Below are positions 20,772 to 31,123 of a DNA stretch of 34,117 nt, one piece after another (position 1 is the first letter of the stretch; the number at the start of each line of letters is the position of its first letter). The notes beneath the pieces are model-generated. The model worked only from the letters and a program-made list of their open reading frames with translations, did not search any database and was not told the origin of the DNA. This DNA comes from Perkinsus olseni (taxonomy: Eukaryota; Perkinsozoa; Perkinsida; Perkinsidae), in NCBI GenBank assembly GCA_013115135.1, contig JABANP010000542.1:1-34117 (forward strand), given 5' to 3'. A program made the position numbers and the translations under genes.

Positions 20772-21388
20772 AGAGGAGAGCGATAGAACAGTCCAACTGA
20801 CAGGGTTACCACGTGGTCCACGTGACTGGATGTCGAAAGAATGGACATTATAATAATTCCCTCCAGATATCATTACTTCAGAGTCCTTGAAAAAGGTCAT
20901 AAAATAGAAAAAATAATATCTTTGAAACGCTTGTAAGATACTCTTCACCGCGCGGTACATATCTTCAACGCCAGGATACTCCATTGCACTTTGCAGATAT
21001 ATCGGGCATCCGCCTGATTCCTCATCAATCATGGATGGTAAGGATAAACCTCTTCACGCCAGAACAACACATCGATCGCAGCAAGCAATCCCCCTTGCGT
21101 GATCATAGCCTGAGCAGACAACATGCGACTGTTGTTTTCCAAGAGAGAGAAGACAAACTGAGACAGCCCAATCCGAGAAATGCGTATATATCACGGTCGG
21201 TGCACGTAGTTGGGCCTCCAACAAGAGCGAGCCTCGTCATCCGTGTTGAGTGCAGGATTGGTGCTCCGCATCGACTATTCGCGCTGCATGATCCAAATTG
21301 ACCAGCCTTTGCCCCGAACTGGAATACTCTCTCAGTGGTCATATGAAACCATCAATAAGCTAACTAAGAGTTGTCTTGTAGCACGGAA
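20772..21388. other. Intergenic between two minus-strand genes
   Basis: About 615 bases. It holds the promoter and leader of the Cys-rich secreted gene and the 3' end of the GST kappa gene. A plus-strand frame at 20984-21301 has no motif and no partner exon. The frame of the Cys-rich gene stays open back to about 21032, which I take as chance. Confidence 0.45.
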
Positions 21389-22323
21389 TCACAGTCGGCT
21401 ACCACTGGACCCGAGTTTTCTTGCCGGATTGATGCCGTGATACTCCTTGTTGAGCAGATGGGCGATATGCTCCCAACGATCTCCGCCGAAGAATGTGTGT
21501 GGCTTGCCGCACACGTGGACGACGATGGTAGGCGAACCGAAGGAGTGATACTTCTGAAGATGGAAGTGTTCGATACATCGAACATCCGACTCGGCTGACC
21601 TCCAACGCCTCGTCGGTCGCCTGAACAAGGTCGGCCTTACCAACCGTCTTTGACTCCTCGATCATCTTATCGGCGGCTGTTCCGTCCAGACCAGCGCTTC
21701 CGCATATCCCACGTAAGAATTCATCATCTGCAACTCTCTAAAAGATGACACCGCGCTTGGCCGACTCACTGATCTCCATCAGATTGTTCTGCGAGTCCCT
21801 GAGACTGTTGTCCTCCCAGAGTGCTCTGAAGGCCGACTCGGTGAGCTTCTCTCTGGTCTTCTGGTCCGGTGCGGCTGCCAGCAATCTGTAAGCTCATCAG
21901 TATGACGACAACCCATTCAGAAGCCCCTCACCTTTGAACAGTTAAAATCTGCAACGCCACCTGACTGAAGAAGTTCCTCGGCGCGCGGAGCATGGGAACA
22001 TCGAGGATCCGAGCCGCTCTCCTGCCGGCGGTGATAACAACTGCCGTTCGACGGGTGTCGAGGATACCGGAGATCTTCCTGCATGTACTTCCCCTTGTTG
22101 GGGACCATCGCTGGTGGACGATTCTTGCTCCCCTTCATAATTCCACCCAGGAATACCGGACGTAATACAACATCAAGATTCCATGCGGTACCTACGACCA
22201 TCAGATGGATACTCCCTGTGTATCGTCACACCTACGGTATTGCTTTAAGGTCTGCCAAGCGAGGTAAGTGTAGGGTGATATAACATCATAGAAGAACTCA
22301 ACCTTCACGTCGCCAGAAGGCAT
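21389..22323 (-). CDS. GSTK1: Glutathione S-transferase kappa
   Basis: Six exons, in reading order: 22323-22236, 22191-22068, 22021-21932, 21885-21770, 21733-21600 and 21553-21389. They give 717 nt and 238 residues, against about 226 in the human enzyme. The DsbA-like thioredoxin fold begins with VEFFYDVISPYTYLAWQ, whose S16 matches the glutathione-activating Ser of the family. GGIMKGSKNRPPAMVPNKGK and the C-terminal FGSPTIVVHVCGKP and FFGGDRWEHIAHLL blocks are diagnostic. GST kappa is a mitochondrial or peroxisomal enzyme that conjugates glutathione; no clear leader or PTS1 is seen (it ends GSRL). The fourth intron is only 36 nt and its acceptor (AG at 21734-21735) is chosen by frame. Confidence 0.92.
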
Positions 22324-22824
22324 CCGACAAGGTGAGCAGAAGGATCGACTGCTAGCACAAGTCTGTATTGTCATCGGCGCTGACGCCTAGTATTTCTAAA
22401 ACGACGGAACAGTCCTGTTCTGACAAGTCCCAGCAAGCTGGCAGCCGCGGCATTGTATGCATCGTGAAGTGAGGCCCGACTTTTGTTCACTCGATGAACA
22501 GTATATCATCGAGTCCTGGGTGATGTGGGGAGGTACAAAATCTTATGACACTAGAACGCGACATTGTATGATGGGTCAACAGTTGGCATGATATGTGAAA
22601 TACTCGCTAATGGTATCACAAACGAAAACTAGAGTCTTGAGGAATTTATAAAAAAGTTGTGAAAAGAGCGCGGGATTTCGCTTGGGATTCGCTTGTCAAC
22701 GGGAGAGGTGAAAAGCACCATTAGTGTACAGCGATGAAATCGCGCGATCCGAAACAGCAGGGAAGAACATCTTGACAATTAGTCACTAAACAGCCATCGC
22801 TCGTTGACATACTTATTAACGTCC
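22324..22824. other. Intergenic between two minus-strand genes
   Basis: About 500 bases upstream of the GST kappa start and downstream of the TTLL stop. No frame, repeat or structured RNA was recognised. Confidence 0.5.
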
Positions 22825-25800
22825 TTATTTAGAGATAGTTTGCTCGGGATTGCACCATTTGCACGTGAAGCTTTCATCTTTGCACTTGTTCGAGGTGCGC
22901 GCCGACGGGCCCCCTTTTTCCCTGAACCCTCGTAACCTAGCCGTACCGTCAAGACCAGCGACCCCACTGTGCGGTACGTTTCCGCAACACACGAGATCAA
23001 ACTTGTCTCGGACCGAGCAGTCGCTATCAGAGCTGCACAATTTTCGCCACTCAGGCCTACGATTTGCAGCGCTGCCCCGGGGTCTAGCGTACGGATCCAC
23101 GCAGAGGGAAAAGACACCGTTGAGCATCTCCGGTACGTATTTTTCGAGTATCGTTGAAGACTCCTCTAAACATGGGTTTGAATTCACTTCAATAAGCCAT
23201 ACGCCACCATCCTCATCTATCATGAAGTCATATCCGAAGATCTGGAACGAGTTACTGTTGGGCGAGCGAAATTGTCTCAGCGTGGCATGCAATGATATCG
23301 CCATTGCTCTATACATTGCTGAGCGCATCTCGCCGTGCACATCAAGCCTCGGTGGGCAGCTGGGTCCCCCAGCATTCTCATCAGCATAAGCTTGCAAGTC
23401 ATCGAAGGACATCTGATTGCCGTCCTCGTATTGGCCGTAGTTGTCTCCGCGCTTCTGGATGGCGTTGTTGCAGAGGTGCATCATCTTATCACCTTCACCA
23501 TTCTTTCGAGACGGGTCGTACTGTACCTGCCAGAATACATCGTAGTAGTCGAGCGCATGAAAGACGAGCTCACCGATGCCGTCCGTACATAGCCTTCCCG
23601 GTAACAGTAAGCGTGGAGAGTCGGTGTCAAAACAAGCCACATACGAATGTCGAACTTGCGCTGGTTGATGAGCATCGGCCGATCGATATATCTGCTGATC
23701 GTGATGCCAGGGAACACGTTTCCTCCAGGGCGTGTGCATACTTTTGTAGAACCCAGTTGGCAACGGCCCCTTTACTCTCCTTGCTCTTCCCGTTCTTCGC
23801 GGCCACTTGAGCCGAGTTTCCTTGAGCAGCTGATGTGGTCGTCCTAGCATGATATTCAGCTGACCGCGTCCCATGAATAGCATAATGGCGCAGATCTAGC
23901 GGCCCATCTGATCGCAAAGTGCACCGAACTTACTCCTTCTGCCCGCATTCTGTTCCTTCGACGTCGGCATTCTCCTCGCCCTTACTGTGCAAGGGGACTG
24001 TGCTCGTCGTCGTTGAGACCACACTGTTGGATCTAAGAAAGAATTTCGCAGGAAAACGACGCAAGAATGATGCGACATAGTTGGGCAAGAGATGAGCGTT
24101 ACTCTGGGCCATCGGTGTCCTCTTGCGGCTTGTCGGGATTGCAGAGCTGGGGTGCCCCAGAGGTAGCCACGTTCCTAAGAGGAAACAGTCGAAGGAACGA
24201 CTCAGACAGAGATCCTCTACAAGCCTCCTTTGATTTCGGTCTTTTCAACCGGGCCGAGACTCGAGCTGCGGGCTCGCCGTAGATCGCCGACCTGATAATA
24301 TCGAGAGACACGCAGAGCTTCCGGTACAGGGAGAGGGACTACTTCCGTGGACTCTGGGAAACTGAGACGGCGTAACATTTTACACTGAGGGCCATCTCTT
24401 TTGAACACGGCTCGGCGGAGCTCCGCTGCAGTACGAATAACCTGCCATACGTGAGTACAGCGAGAGGCGGTTCGATAGTAAGCTTCACCACTGCTGAAGT
24501 CACCTTGATTCCACGACCACGGCTGAGGGCCGCAGGCTTGAGCATCCATTGGGGTTCGACGTCAGGGGCTACCGGCACGAAGCAGGACGGCATGGAGTAC
24601 TTCACTGTAAGACTGGACTGGAGGTTCGTAGCACTGACCGATCGACTTGAGATCTGACGGGTAATAAATACACTTGATGAATACAGGTGGTGCTGCAAGG
24701 CTGACCAGACGAGACACGTTGTGAGGTTGGTCCATGCCGTTCCGGAGGAGGAACCGATTAGAGCCGGCACACAGGTTACTCGAGACTCGAATCTGAACAC
24801 AGTGCACGTCAGTCTAACCGTCTTCACCGTTCAAAAGAAAGTGCCAACAGCCTTAGTGTAACCAGAAGCTAAGGACTCCTATTGCTGCAACTTGGCTTGA
24901 CTACTCAGGGCTTCGAGGCAGCTTAAGTGGCCCTTACGGTCCAGCGATTCGCTGCATGAAGTCTACGAGAAGGCTGGGCTCAGTCCTTACACAGATATCA
25001 TCTTTCCGTGGTCGAGCATCATCTACAGGATCTGCTGTACCCTCCTCTGCCACACCACAAGAGCAAACCTAACGGGACGTCGGCACAGCCTCAGCGACTA
25101 TGGGGAGACGTTTCACCTTGGTCATGATCAAGGTGGCGAGCGTGAAATCCTCGAGCCCGGAGGATGCTTCCCCCGGGACACCAACGTGATGATCTGCGCG
25201 CTTCAAGGAGATTATTACCGACACCGGTATTATCTGTTGAAGAATGAATCATCCTCTGCATTGTATGGTACCGAACCTTACGTCCCAAAGGTTGATGTTG
25301 ACCTCTCCACAATACCGTGCCAGGTTACGCAAGAGGGCAGCCTTGGTGCCTGAGGACGAGACGAAGTGGTTGTCATTGGGGAGGCCCTTCAATGCCCCAC
25401 AGAGTTCATGACAACCACCGAAGTAGTTAACAAGCTGCGGTTGGCATACGGTGGTGCCGCCCAGATCCTGGGAGTTGGCCATCCGGCGCAGAGTCTCCGT
25501 GGCATTAGGAAGACTTTGTTTCCACTTCAGGTTGAACATGCCTGATATTCGCTCGTTGCTGGGTGAGAGAGGTGTAGCGTCACCCTTACTATAGCAGAAC
25601 TCAGAGTAACTGCCTTGATGCGTCACCACTACTCTCCACCAGGGACGCGTTCGACCCAGCATTCCTTCTATCGCGCTGTGGTTGTTGCCGGCGCAGAGGA
25701 CTACGCTGAAGCATTTGCCTGAGGTCAGATGCGCTAGTGAGGAGGAAATAGGAATGACACTCAATTACCCTCCACATTTTGAATGGCATCAGCATAGCTC

Positions 25801-26928
25801 AGGAGGTGACCTATGGCACCATTGGAAACCAGTGAGACAGGAAATCGGGCTCACCAGGGGGTAGGCTAGCGAGACCTTCCTCTCTGGCTATCGCAGCCAT
25901 CAGAGCAGCCCTGTTCTTCGAGAAGGGGATATCAGTATCAGGGAACGTCAGGCCTCGACCCAAGGATTGTGCCCGTCGAATAGCGCCACTGGGAGTCAGC
26001 ATGTCTGTACACCCGTCTTGAACAGGTGCTCCCGGAGGTTGCTCATCGATCGTCACGTCCTCTCTCTTCAAGGCCGACGGCTTCGCCCCCACACGCCTCA
26101 GTGTATTAACTGCTTCCACCGGCAAGACTTTTTTCACGCTAACACGTTTCGAATAATTGCTCGGCCTTCTGCTGGACGGTTGTGCTTCAAGCCTTCTCAT
26201 ACTCACTATTCCATCCGGGTCGCCCGAGTACGGCGCGGTGGGCCCCGCATCACCTACGTACAGCAGAGATCAGGACAGGGAGCAAGGGCATTGCAACGAG
26301 TGGGAGACGTACTGGTCCTTCGCTGTTGTCCCGGTGATCGCTTCCTGTGCACCTTTCTAGTGCGAGCCACAGGTAAGGGAAACTGGCGATGGTGAGGTAG
26401 TGCAATCGACTGTCTCTGAGGAACAGTGAATTCTCCAGATACCATCGCGCTGGAGGGGAGGGTTAGCGGAGCGACAGAGGTCAAGAAGTACCCGAGTGAG
26501 CGGCTGAACAGTGCCTTCCACTTCAAGTCCCTTTCTGATATCATTAACGGTTTCACGAGGCGTGAGGGATGCCAAGGAGGTCCTACCGCGGTGTATGCCT
26601 GTGAAGAAGAACTCTGCGGTGGCAAACATAGTGTCACCACTTGCTCACCGCGAGACCGAGCCGCATTGATAGCGATGATTTCTGGCAGTTCAGGCTTGCC
26701 GCCGGAGACCCTCGGGATGGTTGATCGACGACGCTTCAAACAAGAGGTCTGTTTCTCTTCGACATCCGTCAACTCAGCTCGGTTCGCTAACGAAGCTGGC
26801 AGTAGCCACTTGAGCGAAGTTATCTTGCTGATCAGCATTGACAACAACAACAATACACCCACTAAATGCTCAGCCCTTCGCACAGAAGAATTCCCACAGA
26901 ATGGTGTTAACGACGCAGAGCAATGCAT
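22825..26928 (-). CDS. Tubulin tyrosine ligase-like (TTLL) protein with insertion in the catalytic domain
   Basis: The catalytic 3' part is resolved: exons 24792-24606, 24568-24504, 24441-24221, 24174-24103, 24032-23934, 23843-23742, 23694-23574 and 23526-22825, all in phase. Family blocks are QWMLKPAALSRGRGIK, WVLQ, RPMLINQRKFDIRMW, CYREG, MHLCNNAIQK, FGYDFMID and WLIEVNSNPCLEES. This is an ATP-grasp ligase that adds amino acids (usually Glu, Gly or Tyr) to tubulin tails. Upstream, FNLKW, QLVNYFGG and CHELC/TKAALLRNL (exons ending about 25401 and 25349-25282) give the N-terminal TTL half. The first exon may start at the ATG at 26928 and carries a hydrophobic segment (VGVLLLLSMLIS). About 160 residues are inserted between GRGIK and WVLQ, and the C-terminus has about nine Cys. 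Exons between 24800 and 26928 are only partly worked out. Confidence 0.75.
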
Positions 26929-27015
26929 CTCATAAGAAACAGGAGTACGTTGAGGTAGGGAGGATATGATGCAGACCAGTCGAAAAGAGGAAAGGACACC
27001 TTCGGTAGAGGACGA

Positions 27016-29199
27016 CTAGAACCACGAACCAAGAGAGCTGTTCTCCTTGATCTCTCGCTGGTTCTGTCTAGCTTCCCGAGATTTCTGTACATTAGGCTTG
27101 GCCTTGTTCTTGGATCGTAATTGACGATTCACCTGTCGGCCGATAACAAGAAGGGACGGCCAATATCATCGAGGCTACCTTCGCCCGGACGTCCTTCTCC
27201 TGGGGCTTTCGCCTCTGTCTCCGCAAAACGTGGTTTTGGCTCTTGATGATACGCCGCTTCTCATCGCGGTCCTCCCATTCGGATGCCGTCGACTGAGAAC
27301 AAGGAGCACTCCTCGAGGCCATCACCAACGCTGCAGCACTCACCCCTTGCTCATCGCTATCAGCTCCTCCATTCTCCTCAGGGGACTTCTTGTCCTCATC
27401 CCCTTCCATCTCTGCCAGCAGATCCTCGATTGTCTCGTTGCCCTCCGCTAAGTCAGGACAGTCCTCCTGGTCGAGCTCAGTGAATGCCTGAATCCCGGTA
27501 GTGGCTACGGAGTGGCGGCCGTCGACTAGTGCTTACCGCGCAGCTGTCCATGAGAAGCTTATCCTCTCCTTCCGTGATAACGCCGGAGAGGTTGATGCCG
27601 TCCACTTTCGTCTTGGCACGATAAACAGGGAGAACATCGTCCTCAAAGGAGGGCACGGTATCCACCACATACTTGTGGTTCTTGGCGAAGTAGGTAGCAA
27701 TGCACTCGACATCCCTGATTAGTGATACAGCCTGAAGGCTGGTTTACAGAGGGGCTTATGATACCTCTCAAAGATTCGCTTAGCATCGGGATTCTCGACC
27801 GAGAGAACTTGAGGGAAATCAATAACGTAGACCTCGTAGTCCTCAACTTCACTGAGCTCATCAAGAGGGTCTTCCCGCCTGTAAGAGAGGATAAGTCAAA
27901 GCCTATCGAAGCTGCCATGGTAACTATCATACACTGTCCGTATGAGGAGATTGAATTCATTGAAGTCACCGTGGATAACACCGCTCTGGGCAATACTCAG
28001 TAGCAGGGACCTGAAGGTAATGACCTCATGACTCCGGGGACTAGCCTCAGGTAGATTTGACGGCCGTATGAGGATGTATGTACGTAAGACGAGCAGAACT
28101 ATGAGGTCCTTCCACGGTAACCCTCGGGCGTGAACATTCTTCTGTATCTTTAATTCTAAGTTCCTATGCACCTCCTATTCATGACACAGCAATGCTATTT
28201 TGACTTTGAGGAGGAGGGTTCACAGTAGAATTGCCGCGCACCACGCAAAAAAGATAGCGTACAGTACCATTCACTACATGCATCTTTCCAAGAGTATCTC
28301 AGGCTTCTCCAGCTTCCTTATTTGACACATAGGAGTAGCATCATCAAGGTACTCCATCACAATAGCATGTCGATTACTGCCCACAGGCTCAGGGACCTGC
28401 CGCGGACCACTGAAGCACTAGCCGGGCGGAGGGCACGTACAGGGAACCCGGCCTTGTAGAGCTCAGTGAGGTAGGCATACTCCTTAGCGGCAGCCAATCG
28501 AGCTAAGTACATCCTGATACAGTCCGGTACAGAGCGGCGAGACCAATGGTGTCACTTGAGACCTACCAGCTTGCCGACTGACGATGCTGTAGATAATCCC
28601 GATTCTCCTTCACTGTCTTGAAGGAGACTCTTCCGAGACGATGGAACTTGATAACAAGCTGACGGCCTATCGCAAGTGCACCACATGGACTCGGGAAGAG
28701 GGGAAGCTGCTATCACCTTCATCATCAGTACAGACATGAATATCGCTCTCCTTACCAACGCCGACTCTCTGGCCTACTCCCGCGATGTTGCCACGGGACA
28801 TCAATGTTCTGAGAATACCCATGAGACTTTCTAGAAGGAAGAGATCACCTCACCGGAGGGCTAGGAAGTCGTAGCCGTTATAAGTGAGTTTATATCCGTC
28901 GTATGTCTTCCCATCATGAGCTACGAGTTTGTGCTTGAGGAGGTTCTGCAGGGTCTTGAAGCAACCTGAGTCACCTCACCAAATACCTCGGAATATCCTC
29001 GGAGAAGGACAGTACCTCCCCGCTTAAGGCCAGCTATACTCTCGACTAGCTGCAGAGGAACGAGCTCGTGATTCTTGTGGCCAACCTCGAGAGCCTGAGC
29101 GTGGCTGAATGAAGGTCACTCTGAGTTGTGAGGGATTACCTGGAGAACTCGTAGATCCTCTTTACTGAGGTACCGGAAGATTTCACAATCCAAACGCAT
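27016..29199 (-). CDS. RIOK2: RIO2 atypical serine kinase (40S ribosome maturation)
   Basis: Thirteen exons in reading order: 29199-29140, 29094-29016, 28965-28854, 28808-28717, 28666-28567, 28513-28441, 28396-28278, 28010-27933, 27878-27765, 27714-27537, 27487-27344, 27292-27179 and 27132-27016. They give 1380 nt and 459 residues, all phases consistent. The RIO2 winged helix is present ([23 protein letters not shown]). The kinase has [13 protein letters not shown]-binding K121 in [10 protein letters not shown], catalytic D227 in [10 protein letters not shown] and metal-binding D258 in VIDFPQV. The C-terminus is acidic, then basic. RIO2 acts as an ATPase releasing late factors from pre-40S particles in the cytoplasm. 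Twelve introns are 44-54 nt except intron 7 at 267 nt. The enzyme should be functional. Confidence 0.95.
28011..28277 (-). other. Unusually long intron (267 nt) in RIOK2
   Basis: All eleven other RIOK2 introns are 44-54 nt. This one begins gtagtgaa and ends accttcag, and its removal joins RCM to [15 protein letters not shown] in frame. It contains short frames but no exon that fits RIO2. A hidden small RNA gene was looked for; no convincing C/D or H/ACA box pair was found. Confidence 0.7.
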
Positions 29200-29299
29200 C
29201 CGACTAAGGGAAAGGCAACTGAGGTATCACCACCACGAACAACGCTCCGCTTCAAACTCAATGCACAAGAGTCAAGGAAACAGCAATTCGGAAACACTA

Positions 29300-30650
29300 T
29301 CACCAGTAGAGTACATGCTGATGATCATCATCCTCTCCCTCCGTCAGCACATCAGGCTCGAGCTGCTGATGGACCCCCTGGTTGTCATCATTGAACCGCC
29401 CCTCTGTAAAATAGTCCGGATCAGGAATATGTGTATCAAGTGGACGATTATTGTGCTGAGGATGAGCGGGGATGCGGAGTGGATCTCAGACAAGACCCCC
29501 ACCTCGGATGAAGGCACTGACACCGCAGTCTCCCCGGGGGTGAAAGGTGTCGTCCTACGTTTGTGTTTACGGCCACGAACGGGCGGCGCCAATCTGTAAC
29601 GGTTTGCGTTGGAGGCCCTTCAGATTCCACTACTACAGCTCCGCTCTCTCCAACGCTATTTCCTTCACTTCCTTGCCATCCAGTAGTGAAACGTCCTGCT
29701 TGCCACGGACCTGTGCTTCGTGAGCGGCTATGAGAATCCGAGCTTGATGATGCTCTGCCGCAATAAGAGCTCTGACGTCAGAGCGGTCTAACTTATACCT
29801 ATGGACCACATCTCCCTCCCCTTCAACCCTCGGCTACTACATATCCTCAACGTGGACTCTGTCCTTTAAGGTAGGTCTTAACCCTTTGCAGACGCTTCCG
29901 CTTCAGTCGAACGGCGCACTGCCAGCAAGTCCTCAGCACCTATGATGACGGCATCACAAGGCTGCTCTCAGCAGTCCCGACGCACGGTCTGCCACGCTGT
30001 CTTCTCTGGAGTAAGGCCGAGATCCTGCAGCTCGAGGTAGCCGTAGATGAAGCGCTCATTGAGCTTGACTAGGGCCGGATGCATGTCGGCTTCCTTCATC
30101 TCTTGTAAAACCTACAGAACGTTATTCGATTTGCTCTCCATTGACATCCACCAGACGCACCATGAGAGCTGATGACGCCGTATGCCTGTGGGAAAGGATA
30201 TAGCCATGGGCTAGTAGAGAATAGGAAGTCTCATCCATCGGCAGGTTATGGGCCTTGAATAATCTACTACTCTTATACCACTCATTGTAGTCTCCCTGAC
30301 ACACACAGTAGCGGCCAGTGACTCCATCAGTCACCAACCTTCACGAGGGCCTTCCACATTATTGAATTGAGAGATGTCCGCAGCTGTTGGGTATTGGTAA
30401 AGTCTAGCTCGTCGCCAGCCTCCTCATCAAACTCTATCCCACCGCTCTCTGCTTCCAGCTGTGCCTGCCATGATCCCCTCCCGAGTGCCCTCTCCCTAGC
30501 CATTCCTACATCAAGGTAGCTGTAGTTCTGCCTTCTGTAGCGAGGCAGCTCCTCCTTATCGAATACTTCGACCACCGTTAGCGTGGAGGTCCTGAGGGCC
30601 TACGGTCCAGTCTTCCCAGCCTGTTTCAGGTTATTACTCGCTCTCTCCAT
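29300..30650 (-). CDS. PPR-like helical protein, gene model partial
   Basis: Good exons are about 30580-30339 (rich in acidic and helical residues, ends WKALVK), 30295-30161 (YNEWYKSSRLFKAHNLPMDE, SYSLLAHGYI) and one starting 30111 (VLQEMKEADMHPALVKLNER, then FIYGYLE). Later exons give YKLDRSDVRALIAAEHHQAR and a final acidic exon beginning HNNRPLDTHIPDPDYFTEGR, with the stop at 29300. The helix pairs with (S/V)-x-L-L/x-G-Y and EM-x-x-A-x-M-x-P resemble pentatricopeptide repeats of organelle RNA-binding or mitoribosomal proteins. The 5' exon is uncertain: an ATG at 30650 is available but its splice phase did not resolve. Two alternative readings exist for 29870-29990. It lies about 100 bases from RIOK2 on the same strand. 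Confidence 0.5.
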
Positions 30651-31123
30651 CCGCACCGAAAATTGGCCGTGCTATTTTAGGCTTACTAACGTAATGTGTC
30701 TGAGGGAAGACTCGAAGGCCCCTAGCCCCTGAGGGTAGCTGGTGACGGGCGGTTACGAGGAGGTCACGAGTGAAGGCTGTGGAAAGGATCATTGAGTAAC
30801 ATTTTGGAACTGATTTGAGCTCGAAAAGTCACAAACGTGCACCATTCCGGCAGCGGAGCGTAGCTGGTATTTTTCAACTTTTTGTGATTCACTTCTTCAG
30901 GAAGCGCATCTTGTGAGTTGTGGGAGCAGGCCAAGGACAGGTAGAAAACGACTTAACCCTCGGAGGCGTTAACCCGTGAAGTTTCTGGAAAATGGAGGAG
31001 GAGGATGGCAGTGCGCACATCCGATCCCGGAGTTGCTGCCCAGGGTAACCAGACCCCCCAAGATGCTTCCTCGGAATTTGTACTTTCTTTTTGGGAGTTT
31101 TCGCTACTTTTAAGAGTTCCCCA
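30651..31123. promoter_or_regulatory. Divergent intergenic region between two start codons
   Basis: About 470 bases separate a minus-strand gene start from the plus-strand start at 31124, so both promoters must lie here. A pyrimidine-rich run followed by AG (near 31104-31114) sits 10 bases before the plus-strand ATG and could be a trans-splice acceptor. Perkinsids are known to use spliced-leader trans-splicing, but nothing here proves it. Confidence 0.35.

Noticed and set aside
30735..30760. Short match to the 3' end of 18S rRNA (ggtgacgggcggt)
   Set aside because: Only about a dozen bases match; the flanks are not rRNA-like.
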